Source: JBBQXK01 sp038251625 (GTDB taxonomy: Bacteria; Pseudomonadota; Alphaproteobacteria; Rhodobacterales; Rhodobacteraceae). From it: a stretch of 5,802 nt of DNA. Both the position numbers and the translations under genes were made by a program. Where the stretch lies: positions 1 to 5,802 of the forward strand of contig JBBSBE010000196.1 of assembly GCA_038251625.1 (NCBI GenBank). Direction: 5' to 3'. Of the stretch, positions 1 to 5,802 are shown in pieces. How positions within the stretch are numbered: position 1 is the stretch's first letter; each line of letters begins with the position of its first letter. Below the pieces are notes generated by a model, which ran no database searches, was not told the DNA's origin, and worked only from the letters and a program-made list of their open reading frames with translations.

Positions 1-171
1 GACATGGCGATCGAGCTAGCCCTCGGTATGCCCGTGGAAGAGCGTCGCGCCCGTATGCGCGGTCTAACGCAAGTGGTTAAAACGCGGGACAGTCAGGCAT
101 GGAGCCGGGATCAAGAACGCTCGTTCCGCGCCGCCATGCGCGCCGTTGACCCAGACCGCAGTGCCGCCTGA
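1..171 (+). CDS. otsA: C-terminal end of a probable trehalose-6-phosphate synthase (partial, 5' end outside window)
   Basis: Frame 1 is open from the window edge to a TGA at 169-171, giving 56 residues. The stretch ALGMPVEERRARM followed by a Val-Val-Lys...Trp segment resembles the last helices of OtsA/GT20 glycosyltransferases, where an 'AL-MP-EER' helix precedes a conserved Trp helix. That family joins UDP-glucose and glucose-6-phosphate to give trehalose-6-phosphate in the cytoplasm, for osmoprotection. In the forms I recall, the Trp is followed by a short 'FL..L' ending. Here the tail after Trp34 is longer and polar (RDQERSFRAAM, then about 11 more residues), so the end may be divergent or altered. 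No catalytic part is visible, and a related GT20 enzyme is possible. It lies on the same strand as the aminopeptidase gene but about 350 bases before it, so co-transcription is not obvious. Confidence 0.55.
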   Translation, partial: DMAIELALGMPVEERRARMRGLTQVVKTRDSQAWSRDQERSFRAAMRAVDPDRSAA

Positions 172-382
172 TGAGGATGACGCCGGGTGATACAACTATG
201 CTCAGGCAGCCAAAATCATGGAAGGCCATGCGCCATGCGGCAGATTGATAAAGCCAAAACTCGCAACTGAACGGCAATATCCGGCGAACGCGAACCCTCG
301 TTCAATGCTCCCTCTTTATCGTACCGTCGCGCATAGAGACTTCCACGCGACGATAGTGCGCCGCAGGTAAGCTAAGAAATGC

Positions 383-410
383 GCGCGGATCGATTTATTG
401 CGATCTGCGC
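383..410. promoter_or_regulatory. 10-bp inverted repeat with AT-rich centre, candidate operator or RNA hairpin
   Basis: The left arm GCGCGGATCG (383-392) pairs with the right arm CGATCTGCGC (401-410). Nine of the ten positions are perfect pairs and one is a G-T, which would be a G-U wobble in RNA. The 8-base centre is ATTTATTG. It lies 109 bases before the chosen start of the aminopeptidase. GC-rich arms around an AT-rich centre suit either a dimeric repressor/activator site or a transcript hairpin. No T-run follows on the plus strand, so a standard intrinsic terminator for the upstream gene is unlikely. The pairing is seen directly; the function is inferred. Confidence 0.45.
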
Positions 411-507
411 CCGCGGAACGGCCGTAGCTGCAGCATGACCGCTGGAAGAAGGTAAAGCGGCAGCTTAGACAATGCCGAGGTGGCCGCATTCCAAAAAATC
501 GGCCCGC

Positions 508-511
508 AAGG
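508..511 (+). promoter_or_regulatory. Ribosome-binding site of the D-aminopeptidase gene
   Basis: AAGG lies 8 bases before the ATG at 520. It is a modest Shine-Dalgarno match but correctly spaced. The alternative in-frame ATG at 472 has no comparable purine-rich site, which supports starting at 520. Confidence 0.45.
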
Positions 512-519
512 CAGGCAGC

Positions 520-2073
520 ATGACGCAACTTGGCGGCCGAACACTGGAACGAGCGCTCGATGCGCTGCCGACCAACTTTCCAGGGCCCGGCGGCGCGGCC
601 GGCGTCGTAAAGGATGGCGTCATCATCGAAGCCCGTGCCTGGGGCTTTGCGAACCTGTCAACGCGTGCGCAGATGACACAAGCGACCCGGCTACCACTCT
701 GCTCGGTCAGCAAGCAATTTACCTGTGGCGTCATGCTGGACCGGATCGCCGATCCTTCCAGCCTCGATCAACGGGTGGGCTCCCTTCTTCCCGCATTCAC
801 CGGGCCGCTGCCGACTGTGGCACAGTTGTGCAATAACCAATCCGGCCTGCGCGATCACTGGGCCCTGACCGTTCTTGACGGCGCAGACGCTGAAGGCGTG
901 TTCCACCCAGAGGACGCTTCCCGCATCATGGACAAGATGAAGACCGGACATTTCAAGCCCGGCATGCAGTATTCCTATTGCAACACCAACTTCCGGATGA
1001 TCGCGGAACTGCTGGAGGAAGCAACGAGCCAGCCGATGGGCGCCCTTTACCACACCAGCATGTTCTCGCCGGCTGGAATGGAGACGGCAACCCTGACCGC
1101 TGATACCAGCAACTCTGTCGATGGGGTCGCAGGATATGAAGGCAGCGCAGCGACCGGCTATTTCACGGCAGTCAACCGGATATACTGGTATGGTGACGCT
1201 GGTATTTCCGCCTCGCTGGCCGACATGCTGGCTTGGGAGTGCCACATCGATCGGACCCGCGACGATGCTGATGCTTTATATCAGCGGCTCGCCGCGCCGC
1301 AGCGGTTTGCCGATGGCACCCCGGCCGCCTATGGAAACGGCCTTGCGCATACCGTGATTGGCGGAAGGCAGGTGACGGGTCACGGCGGGGCCCTGCGCGG
1401 GTTCCGCGTGCAACGCTTTCATGCGGCGCAAGAGCGTTTGTCGGTCGTGGTGATGTTCAATCATGAAGGCAGCGCCCACGATGCTGCCACGAACCTCATT
1501 CTGGCCGCTTGCGGCCTTGAGGTGCCGCAAACTCCGATTCCCGCAAAGGGCTGGAATGGGACATGGTTGGAGCACGACTCCGAACTTCTCTTGCGGGTAG
1601 AGGCCGACGCGCTGGGCCTTAGTGCCCACTTTGCCGTTGGCCCTGACGTTCTCGTCGCTGAAGACGACAGAGTGGCGCGGTCCGCGAAGATGACACTGAC
1701 GCGCGCGAACGAGGGCCTTTGGATCGACCGCCCCTTGGACAATCTGCGCGGTATGGCCTTGCCGATATCAGGAACCGCCACGCAGGACATTTCCGGGCAC
1801 TATACGTCAGACGAAACGGAATCGGACCTTCAGATTATCAATGCGGGTGGGGCCTTCTTTGCCGGTTTTGGGGGTTTCCTTGGTCAATCACCGATGGTCT
1901 CGATGGACCCAGTCGCCGAAGACACATGGATCATTGCCACCCGCCGCTCGATGGATGCGCCGGCGCCGGGCGACTGGACCGTGCGCTTCAGGCGTGGCCC
2001 CAACGGCAAGATCACCGGCGCCACGGTCGGCTGCTGGCTCGCCCGCAAGATCCCGTACCGCAAACTGGCCTGA
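520..2073 (+). CDS. dap: D-aminopeptidase (DAP type, serine peptidase family S12)
   Basis: This 517-residue cytoplasmic enzyme should remove N-terminal D-amino acids (D-Ala preferred in the characterised enzyme) or Gly from short peptides. It matches the Ochrobactrum anthropi D-aminopeptidase (about 520 residues) along its whole length, as I recall that sequence. The penicillin-binding-type catalytic domain spans roughly residues 1-330. It carries S62-V-S-K65 (nucleophile and base, within CSVSKQFTC), Y153-C-N155 and H288-G-G. Two C-terminal beta-barrel domains follow (about 340-415 and 420-517). The last includes RSMDAPAPGDW at 476-486, which corresponds to the loop that enters the active site in DAP and favours aminopeptidase over D,D-peptidase activity. 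The frame stays open to an ATG at 472, but starting at 520 aligns the N-terminus with O. anthropi DAP (PGPGG at residues 21-25) and puts Ser at 62. No signal peptide is visible. A peptide ABC operon converges on it from the right, which fits a role in processing imported peptides. All key residues are present and the frame is intact. A plain beta-lactamase or esterase is unlikely. Confidence 0.93.
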   Translation: MTQLGGRTLERALDALPTNFPGPGGAAGVVKDGVIIEARAWGFANLSTRAQMTQATRLPLCSVSKQFTCGVMLDRIADPSSLDQRVGSLLPAFTGPLPTVAQLCNNQSGLRDHWALTVLDGADAEGVFHPEDASRIMDKMKTGHFKPGMQYSYCNTNFRMIAELLEEATSQPMGALYHTSMFSPAGMETATLTADTSNSVDGVAGYEGSAATGYFTAVNRIYWYGDAGISASLADMLAWECHIDRTRDDADALYQRLAAPQRFADGTPAAYGNGLAHTVIGGRQVTGHGGALRGFRVQRFHAAQERLSVVVMFNHEGSAHDAATNLILAACGLEVPQTPIPAKGWNGTWLEHDSELLLRVEADALGLSAHFAVGPDVLVAEDDRVARSAKMTLTRANEGLWIDRPLDNLRGMALPISGTATQDISGHYTSDETESDLQIINAGGAFFAGFGGFLGQSPMVSMDPVAEDTWIIATRRSMDAPAPGDWTVRFRRGPNGKITGATVGCWLARKIPYRKLA

Positions 2074-2139
2074 CCTGACATGCACCGCTCTGACTGACGT
2101 ACACGGGCTAGCGGCGCCCGGTTCGACAGCGTCACTGTC

Positions 2140-2394
2140 TTAGTCTCGATCCAGCTGGTGAGCTGCTACTGGTCTTTCATCCACCCACGACCAAGCCGCG
2201 TTAGCCCATCCCTCGACCAGGATCGGGCCCCCTGTGCCGATCGCCTTGCGGCGCGCTGTGCGTTTACGGACTGTTAAGCTTTCTTTGCTGCAAAGCCGGC
2301 AGATGCGGTTGATCCCCTAAAGCTCGGCTTCGCGCCCGAGCAGGATGAACATGGAACGGCACACAGACCCGCCCATCGGGCACTTCGCCAAAGC
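2140..2394 (-). pseudogene. Decayed IS3-family transposase (OrfB) fragment
   Basis: Read on the minus strand, this piece gives FILLGREAEL, an in-frame TAG at 2317-2319, then GINRICRLC, LTVRKRTARRKAIGTGGPILVE and NAAWSWVDERPVA, ending at TAA (2140-2142). The order matches the part of IS3-family OrfB before and at the start of the DDE domain (family pattern: FILLRREGE, GINRIYRLYREE, GLTVRKR.ARR.A.GTRAPILVEA, NARWSLDFVHDQ). Just after the Trp the match slips, the 'LDFVHD' segment with the first catalytic Asp is lost, and the catalytic remainder is missing. Upstream, residues such as CASQKR and RSRPRRED in another frame (about 2435-2500) may be more of the same OrfB, implying a frameshift. No OrfA and no terminal inverted repeats were found. 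It is a scar of an old insertion and cannot be active. Confidence 0.75.
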
Positions 2395-2732
2395 CCTGCT
2401 TCCCGCAAAGGTCGTAGATGCCGTCAATCCGTCAATCCTCGCGCCGCGGTCGGGACCGACACCTCTTCTGGCTCGCGCAGCGACAGGCCCCGAATGCCTT
2501 AGACCACGTAGAACTTGTCTGAACCTGGGAACGGGTGTGCCATAGGACTTTGTGGAGCAGGTCCGGTACCATCTCGTGAATGCCGAAGCCGGGCAGTACG
2601 GCATGGTCAGCCGTGCGGATGGTCTTGTAAAGGTGCGAGGGGCCTTTCAGTCCAACAGTAGCCGTTGGGCGCATTTCCTTCGTCCCGCAGTCACAACTTT
2701 CCCTTCATCCGCAATGGGATATGTCTACCGGG
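2395..2732. other. Gene-free strip between the IS remnant and the ABC operon end
   Basis: No intact gene is supported in these 338 bases. A minus-strand frame is open over about 2435-2674 (80 codons from an ATG at 2674). Its first half, including HLYKTIRTADHAVL and GFGIHEMVPDLLHK, reads somewhat protein-like but matches no family I know. It may be debris of a mobile element or of another lost gene. No hairpin followed by a T-run was found on either strand, so terminators for the two convergent units are not evident. CCAAC (2652-2656) with GTTGG (2664-2668) forms only a weak 5-bp stem. Confidence 0.5.
2421..2438. repeat. 8-bp tandem duplication
   Basis: The unit CCGTCAAT occurs twice back to back (2421-2428 and 2429-2436), followed by CC. 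It lies just upstream, in minus-strand terms, of the recognisable transposase fragment. Eight is not a multiple of three, so such a duplication would shift the reading frame. This fits the change of frame seen around this point in the decayed transposase. Confidence 0.6.
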
Positions 2733-4349
2733 TCACGCTAGGCCGCCCCGTGCGGCCAAGAGGCGATTCAGCCAGTCCGGGTCCATCTCGGGCACCGAGG
2801 ACAGCAGAAGGTTTGTGTAGTCCTGTTGCGGATCGGCAAACAGTGCCGCCTTGGGCCCCCGTTCGACGACCTTGCCCAGTTGCATCACCACCACCTCATC
2901 CGCGATCGATTTCACCGTTGCGAGGTCATGGGTAATAAACATGTAGGCCAGGTTGAATTCGGCCTGCAGGCGGTCAAGTAGCTTCAAGATGCCTTCCTGC
3001 ACGATCTGGTCGAGGGCTGATGTCACCTCGTCGCAGATGATCAACTGCGGCTCTGCAGCCAGCGCCCGAGCGATGCCAATACGCTGTTTCTGGCCGCCCG
3101 AGAGCTCGGAAGGCAGACGGTCGATATAGATGTCCGGCTCCAGTTCGATCAGCGCCAGCAGGTCGCGGATCCGTGCCTCAAGCGCGCGGCCCTTCAAGGC
3201 CAGATACATCTCGGCCGGGCGCCCGATCAGTTCGCGCAGGCGGAGCTTCGGGTTTAGCGCAGTGTCGGCCATCTGATATATCATCTGGCACTGGCGCAAC
3301 TCGTCGCGCGAGCGGGCCTTGAAGGAGGCTGGCAATGGCTTGCCGTTGAACAACACGCCCCCCTCGCGCGGCGGCAAAAGCCCGGTGATCACCCGCGCGG
3401 CGGTCGATTTGCCCGACCCGCTTTCGCCAACCACCGCGACAGTGCGGCGGGCGTGGATGTCAAAGCTGATATCCTTCAGGATATCCACCGATCCATAGCC
3501 CGCCGTGACGTTGCGGACCGATACGACCGGCGTTCCAGTGGCGGGGGGCTGGTCCGCCCGGGCAAAGCTGCGAACGGCCCAGAGACTGCGGGTATACTCC
3601 TCCCGCGGGGCGGCGAGCATGCTGCGGGTGTCGGCCTCTTCGACCTCATCGCCGCGTAGAAGAACCTTGATGCGGTCGGCCATCTGAGCCACGACCGCCA
3701 AATCGTGGGTGATATAGATCGCCGCCGTTCCGAACTGGCGCACAATGTCACGGATCGCGGCAAGCACCTCGATCTGCGTGGTCACGTCAAGCGCGGTAGT
3801 AGGTTCATCGAAGATGATGAGGTCAGGTCGGCAGGACATGGCCATCGCCGTCATCGCCCGTTGCAACTGCCCGCCCGAAACCTGATGCGGATAACGAAAT
3901 CCGATCTCTTCGGGATTGGGCAGGCGCATGCGGCGATAAAGTTCCACCGCGTCGGCTTCGGCTTTCTCGCGGGGCAACACGCCGTGAACGACCGGACCCT
4001 CGCAATATTGGTCGATCAGCTTGTGCGCCGGGTTGAAGCTGGCCGCTGCTGATTGCGCGACATAGGCGATGCGCTTGCCGCGCAATCCGCGCCGGCTAGC
4101 CTCAGGCGCGGTGCGCAGGTCGATCCCGTCAAAGTCGATGGTACCGCCCGATATACGGCAGCCATCGCGGGCAAAGCCCATCGCGGCCAGACCCAGCGTT
4201 GATTTGCCCGCTCCGGATTCGCCGATCAGGCCCAGCACTTCGCCCTTGTGCAGCGTCAGATCAACTCCCTTGACGATCTCGTGCCAGGCGTCGCCCGACC
4301 GCCCTTCGATCCGCAGGCCCTTGATGGAAAGCAGCACCTGTTTGTCCAT
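2733..4349 (-). CDS. Fused two-domain ATP-binding protein of a peptide (Dpp/Opp-type) ABC transporter
   Basis: This 538-residue protein powers peptide import on the cytoplasmic face of the membrane. It joins the usual DppD and DppF ATPases in one chain, as in GsiA and YejF. Domain 1 (about 5-260) has Walker A G43-ESGAGK49-S, Q-loop Q99, signature SGGQ 158-161, Walker B LIIFDE with D181/E182, and H-loop H215. Domain 2 (about 275-520) has Walker A G308-ESGSGK314-S, Q-loop Q359, signature LSGGQ 416-420, Walker B LIICDE with D440/E441, D-loop SALD 444-447 and H474. Both nucleotide sites therefore look functional. At the second Q-loop the sequence reads YQMADTALNP where many relatives have FQDP.ASLNP. 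The ATG at 4349 follows AAGGAG by 7 bases, and only 4 bases separate it from the DppC stop. The gene ends the operon and converges with the aminopeptidase. The substrate cannot be read from the ATPase, and opines or other peptide-like compounds are alternatives. Confidence 0.93.
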   Translation of the reverse strand: MDKQVLLSIKGLRIEGRSGDAWHEIVKGVDLTLHKGEVLGLIGESGAGKSTLGLAAMGFARDGCRISGGTIDFDGIDLRTAPEASRRGLRGKRIAYVAQSAAASFNPAHKLIDQYCEGPVVHGVLPREKAEADAVELYRRMRLPNPEEIGFRYPHQVSGGQLQRAMTAMAMSCRPDLIIFDEPTTALDVTTQIEVLAAIRDIVRQFGTAAIYITHDLAVVAQMADRIKVLLRGDEVEEADTRSMLAAPREEYTRSLWAVRSFARADQPPATGTPVVSVRNVTAGYGSVDILKDISFDIHARRTVAVVGESGSGKSTAARVITGLLPPREGGVLFNGKPLPASFKARSRDELRQCQMIYQMADTALNPKLRLRELIGRPAEMYLALKGRALEARIRDLLALIELEPDIYIDRLPSELSGGQKQRIGIARALAAEPQLIICDEVTSALDQIVQEGILKLLDRLQAEFNLAYMFITHDLATVKSIADEVVVMQLGKVVERGPKAALFADPQQDYTNLLLSSVPEMDPDWLNRLLAARGGLA

Positions 4350-4353
4350 TCTC

Positions 4354-5268
4354 CTACTCCTTCAGACCGCTGGCGCGGTGCAATTGCCAATCCACCACGA
4401 AGTTGACCGCAACCGTCAGCAGGGCAATCGCTCCCGCAGGCAAAAGGGGCGTGATATCGCCAAAGGTGATCAGCGTCGCGTTGTCACGCACCATGCTGCC
4501 CCAGTCGGCGGTAGGTGGCTTGATGCCAAGGCCAAGGAAGGACAGCGCCGAGATGGCAAGGAACACAAAGCAGAAGCGCAGGCCGAATTCGGCCACCAGA
4601 GGGGCCATGGCATTCGGCAGAATTTCGCGCCGGATCAGACGCCAGTTGCCCTCGCCCCGCAGGCGCGCGGCCTCGATATAGTCCATCACCACGATTCCCT
4701 GCGCGACGGACCGCGCCAACCGATAAACCCGTGTGGCGTCGACGGCAGCAATCACAAGAATCAGGGTCAGCACCGAGGTGCCGAAGATGGTCAGCAGCAG
4801 CAACTGGAAGATCAGCGATGGGATCGCCATCAGCGCATCGACAATCCGCGACAGCGCCTGATCCAGCCATCCGCCCACCAGCGCCGCCCAGATACCGAGC
4901 ACCGAGCCGATAAAAAACGCCAGCGCCGTGGTCGCAAACGCGATGCCCACAGTGTTGCGCGCGCCATAAATGAGCCGGGTCAGCATGTCGCGGCCCAGCT
5001 TGTCAGTGCCAAGGTAGTAGGGGGCAGACCAGGGCAGATATTGCTTACCCACCACCTCGCCCTCACCAAAGGGCGCTATGATCGGCGCAAGGACCGAGAC
5101 CAGCACATAGATAAGGATGACTGCCATCCCGAAGGACGCCGTCAGCGGCATGTCGCGGAACGTAGGTTTGTTGCGGGAAGGTGCCGCCGCATGCATGCCA
5201 AGGCGGGACACCCACGCAAGGGCGAAGAAGAGCGCCAGACCGATGACAAAGCTGTAAATCAAGGTCAT
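4354..5268 (-). CDS. dppC: DppC-type inner-membrane permease of the peptide ABC transporter
   Basis: This 304-residue membrane protein would form half of the transport channel with the DppB-type subunit. The family hallmarks are clear: PYYLGTDKLGRDMLTRLIYGAR (split at LGTD, residues 87-90, and GRD, 92-94), the coupling EAA loop E199-A-A-R-L-R-G205 followed by REILPN (214-219), and the C-terminal ALSFLGLGIKPPTADWG (about 241-257). Hydrophobic helices are visible at about 4-20, 46-66, 105-130, 150-175, 225-247 and 275-295. The segment at 4-20, followed by a polar linker to about residue 40, precedes the helix that usually begins DppC, so this version has an additional N-terminal membrane span. 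The ATG at 5268 has a strong GGAGGT 5 bases upstream. The start lies 3 bases after the DppB stop and the end 4 bases before the ATPase. The symbol denotes the family; dipeptide specificity is not shown. Confidence 0.92.
   Translation of the reverse strand: MTLIYSFVIGLALFFALAWVSRLGMHAAAPSRNKPTFRDMPLTASFGMAVILIYVLVSVLAPIIAPFGEGEVVGKQYLPWSAPYYLGTDKLGRDMLTRLIYGARNTVGIAFATTALAFFIGSVLGIWAALVGGWLDQALSRIVDALMAIPSLIFQLLLLTIFGTSVLTLILVIAAVDATRVYRLARSVAQGIVVMDYIEAARLRGEGNWRLIRREILPNAMAPLVAEFGLRFCFVFLAISALSFLGLGIKPPTADWGSMVRDNATLITFGDITPLLPAGAIALLTVAVNFVVDWQLHRASGLKE
4357..4362 (-). promoter_or_regulatory. Ribosome-binding site of the fused ATPase gene, inside the DppC coding end
   Basis: AAGGAG on the minus strand forms the last two sense codons (Lys-Glu) of the DppC-type permease. 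It sits immediately before its TAG and 7 bases before the ATPase ATG. The arrangement implies translational coupling of permease and ATPase. Confidence 0.75.
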
Positions 5269-5271
5269 GGC

Positions 5272-5802
5272 CTACCTCCGGTGCATCAGGCGCGGGTTCG
5301 TGATCGTCGACAACACGTCCGCGAGGAGGTTCAGAAGCACGTAAGCTGATGCGAAGATCAGCGCGATGGCCTGCACAACAGGGATATCGCGGTTCGTCAC
5401 CGCATCGACCATCAACTGCCCAAGACCGGGATAGACAAAGACGACCTCGACCACCACAACCCCGGTGATGAGATATGCGAGGTTCAGGGCGACCACATTG
5501 ATGATCGGCGCCAGTGCGTTCGGGATGGCATGGCGCAGAACGACGCGCATAGGTGACATGCCCTTCAGCCGCGACATCTCTATATACGGGCTGGCAAGCA
5601 GGTTGATGATCGCCGCGCGCGTCATGCGCATCATGTGCGCCGTCACAACCAGCGTCAGCGTTAGCGCAGGAAGGAAGCACATATAGAGCATGTCGCCGAA
5701 GGTCGTGGCGCTGCTGATCCGCACCATTGATGGGAAAATTCCAGTCTGCGACAGCCACAGGATCAGGATATAGGCCACGAAGAATTCGGGGAATGAAATC
5801 GA
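5272..5802 (-). CDS. dppB: DppB-type inner-membrane permease of the peptide ABC transporter (C-terminal part)
   Basis: 176 residues are visible, about the C-terminal half of a family usually 310-340 residues long. The frame runs open to the window edge, and the first visible residues (SISFPEFFVAYILIL) belong to a mid-protein membrane helix, so the true start is beyond 5802. Hallmarks are the coupling loop E75-M-S-R-L-K-G81 followed by VLRHAIPNALAPI (88-100), then VVEVVFVYPGLGQL (117-130), NRDIPVVQA (137-145) and a final NPRL (169-172). The spacing and content match DppB/OppB. It should pair with the DppC-type subunit and contact the fused ATPase through the EAA loop. A GTG at 5778 could be mistaken for a start but lies inside the helix. 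A solute-binding protein gene would be expected further upstream in the operon. Confidence 0.92.
   Translation of the reverse strand, partial: SISFPEFFVAYILILWLSQTGIFPSMVRISSATTFGDMLYMCFLPALTLTLVVTAHMMRMTRAAIINLLASPYIEMSRLKGMSPMRVVLRHAIPNALAPIINVVALNLAYLITGVVVVEVVFVYPGLGQLMVDAVTNRDIPVVQAIALIFASAYVLLNLLADVLSTITNPRLMHRR
5274..5279 (-). promoter_or_regulatory. Ribosome-binding site of the DppC-type permease, overlapping the DppB stop
   Basis: GGAGGT lies 5 bases before the ATG at 5268. Its last T is the first base of the DppB stop TAG (5272-5274). Strong complementarity to the 16S rRNA tail and overlap with the stop suggest coupled translation of the two permease subunits. Confidence 0.8.

Larger units (their letters stand above)
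172..519. other. Non-coding stretch upstream of the D-aminopeptidase gene
   Basis: These 348 bases hold no convincing gene. The short open frames on either strand show no recognisable protein family. Two inverted repeats stand out. The stronger is at 383-410. A weaker one pairs CGTCGCG (325-331) with CGCGACG (346-352) across 14 bases. No clear sigma-70 pair with good spacing was found. TTGATA at 245-250 lacks a suitable -10 box at 16-18 bases. The promoter of the aminopeptidase gene should lie in this stretch, but I cannot place it. Confidence 0.6.

Noticed and set aside
472..519. ATG at 472 as the start of the aminopeptidase
   Set aside because: It would add 16 residues (MPRWPHSKKSARKAGS) that relatives lack, and it has no good ribosome-binding site. 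Starting at 520 restores the family numbering of the catalytic Ser.
691..1245. Minus-strand open frame of 184 codons inside the aminopeptidase gene
   Set aside because: It lies opposite a gene with strong full-length homology and intact motifs, and its own translation has no recognisable domain.
2125..2139. GACAG/CTGTC hairpin after the aminopeptidase gene as a terminator
   Set aside because: The stem is only 5 bp, is not GC-rich, and is not followed by a T-run.
2322..2341. GCTCGG/CCGAGC 6-bp stem as a bidirectional terminator
   Set aside because: It lies within the transposase fragment, where the sequence is explained by former coding, and it has no T-run on either side.
2674..2712. Imperfect direct repeat (TTTCCTTCGTCCCGC and TTTCCCTTCATCCGC)
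   Set aside because: The copies match only with gaps and mismatches, there are only two of them, and no element boundary or spacer pattern supports a CRISPR or attachment site.
4069..5349. Long plus-strand open frame of 426 codons
   Set aside because: It is antisense to the DppC permease and parts of its neighbours. Its product is a low-complexity run of Arg, Gln, His and Asp with no family resemblance, as expected for the complement of GC-rich coding DNA.
5776..5778. GTG start codon for the DppB-type permease
   Set aside because: The frame continues upstream with typical DppB helix residues to the window edge, so this GTG is an internal Val.
1..5802. CRISPR array, tRNA or rRNA genes, phage or toxin-antitoxin modules
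   Set aside because: No regularly spaced repeats, cloverleaf-like segments, rRNA motifs or matching small gene pairs were seen.

Overview
The window is a GC-rich stretch of bacterial DNA. By gene content and protein style it most likely comes from an alphaproteobacterium of the Rhodobacterales/Rhizobiales type; this is an inference, because no rRNA or other marker is present. It holds an aminopeptidase gene and a peptide-uptake operon that converge on a gene-poor strip containing a decayed insertion sequence.

Layout. Positions 1-171 (+) carry the last 56 codons of a gene whose tail resembles trehalose-6-phosphate synthase (OtsA). Positions 172-519 are non-coding and hold a striking 10-bp dyad at 383-410, the best candidate for a control element of the next gene. 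Positions 520-2073 (+) encode a 517-residue D-aminopeptidase of the Ochrobactrum anthropi DAP type (serine peptidase family S12). It is intact, with its catalytic Ser62/Lys65, Tyr153/Asn155 and His288 motifs and both C-terminal domains. Positions 2074-2732 contain no intact gene. Within them, 2140-2394 (-) is a recognisable broken piece of an IS3-family OrfB transposase, and an 8-bp tandem duplication lies just beyond it.

From 2733 to the right edge, three minus-strand genes form a tight operon read right to left. They are a DppB-type permease (cut by the window edge), a DppC-type permease with an extra N-terminal membrane helix, and a DppD-DppF fused double ATPase. The gaps are 3 and 4 bases, and each downstream ribosome-binding site overlaps or abuts the preceding stop codon, so translation is probably coupled. 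The periplasmic binding protein expected for such a system is not in the window and would lie beyond position 5802.

How the parts may work together. The transporter would import short peptides using ATP, and the cytoplasmic D-aminopeptidase would remove N-terminal D-residues (typically D-Ala) or Gly from them. This suggests scavenging of D-amino-acid-containing peptides such as cell-wall fragments. The two transcription units are convergent, so the link is neighbourhood rather than a shared transcript. I see no wholly new system here. The most useful leads are the peptidase/transporter pairing, the upstream dyad and the IS scar.
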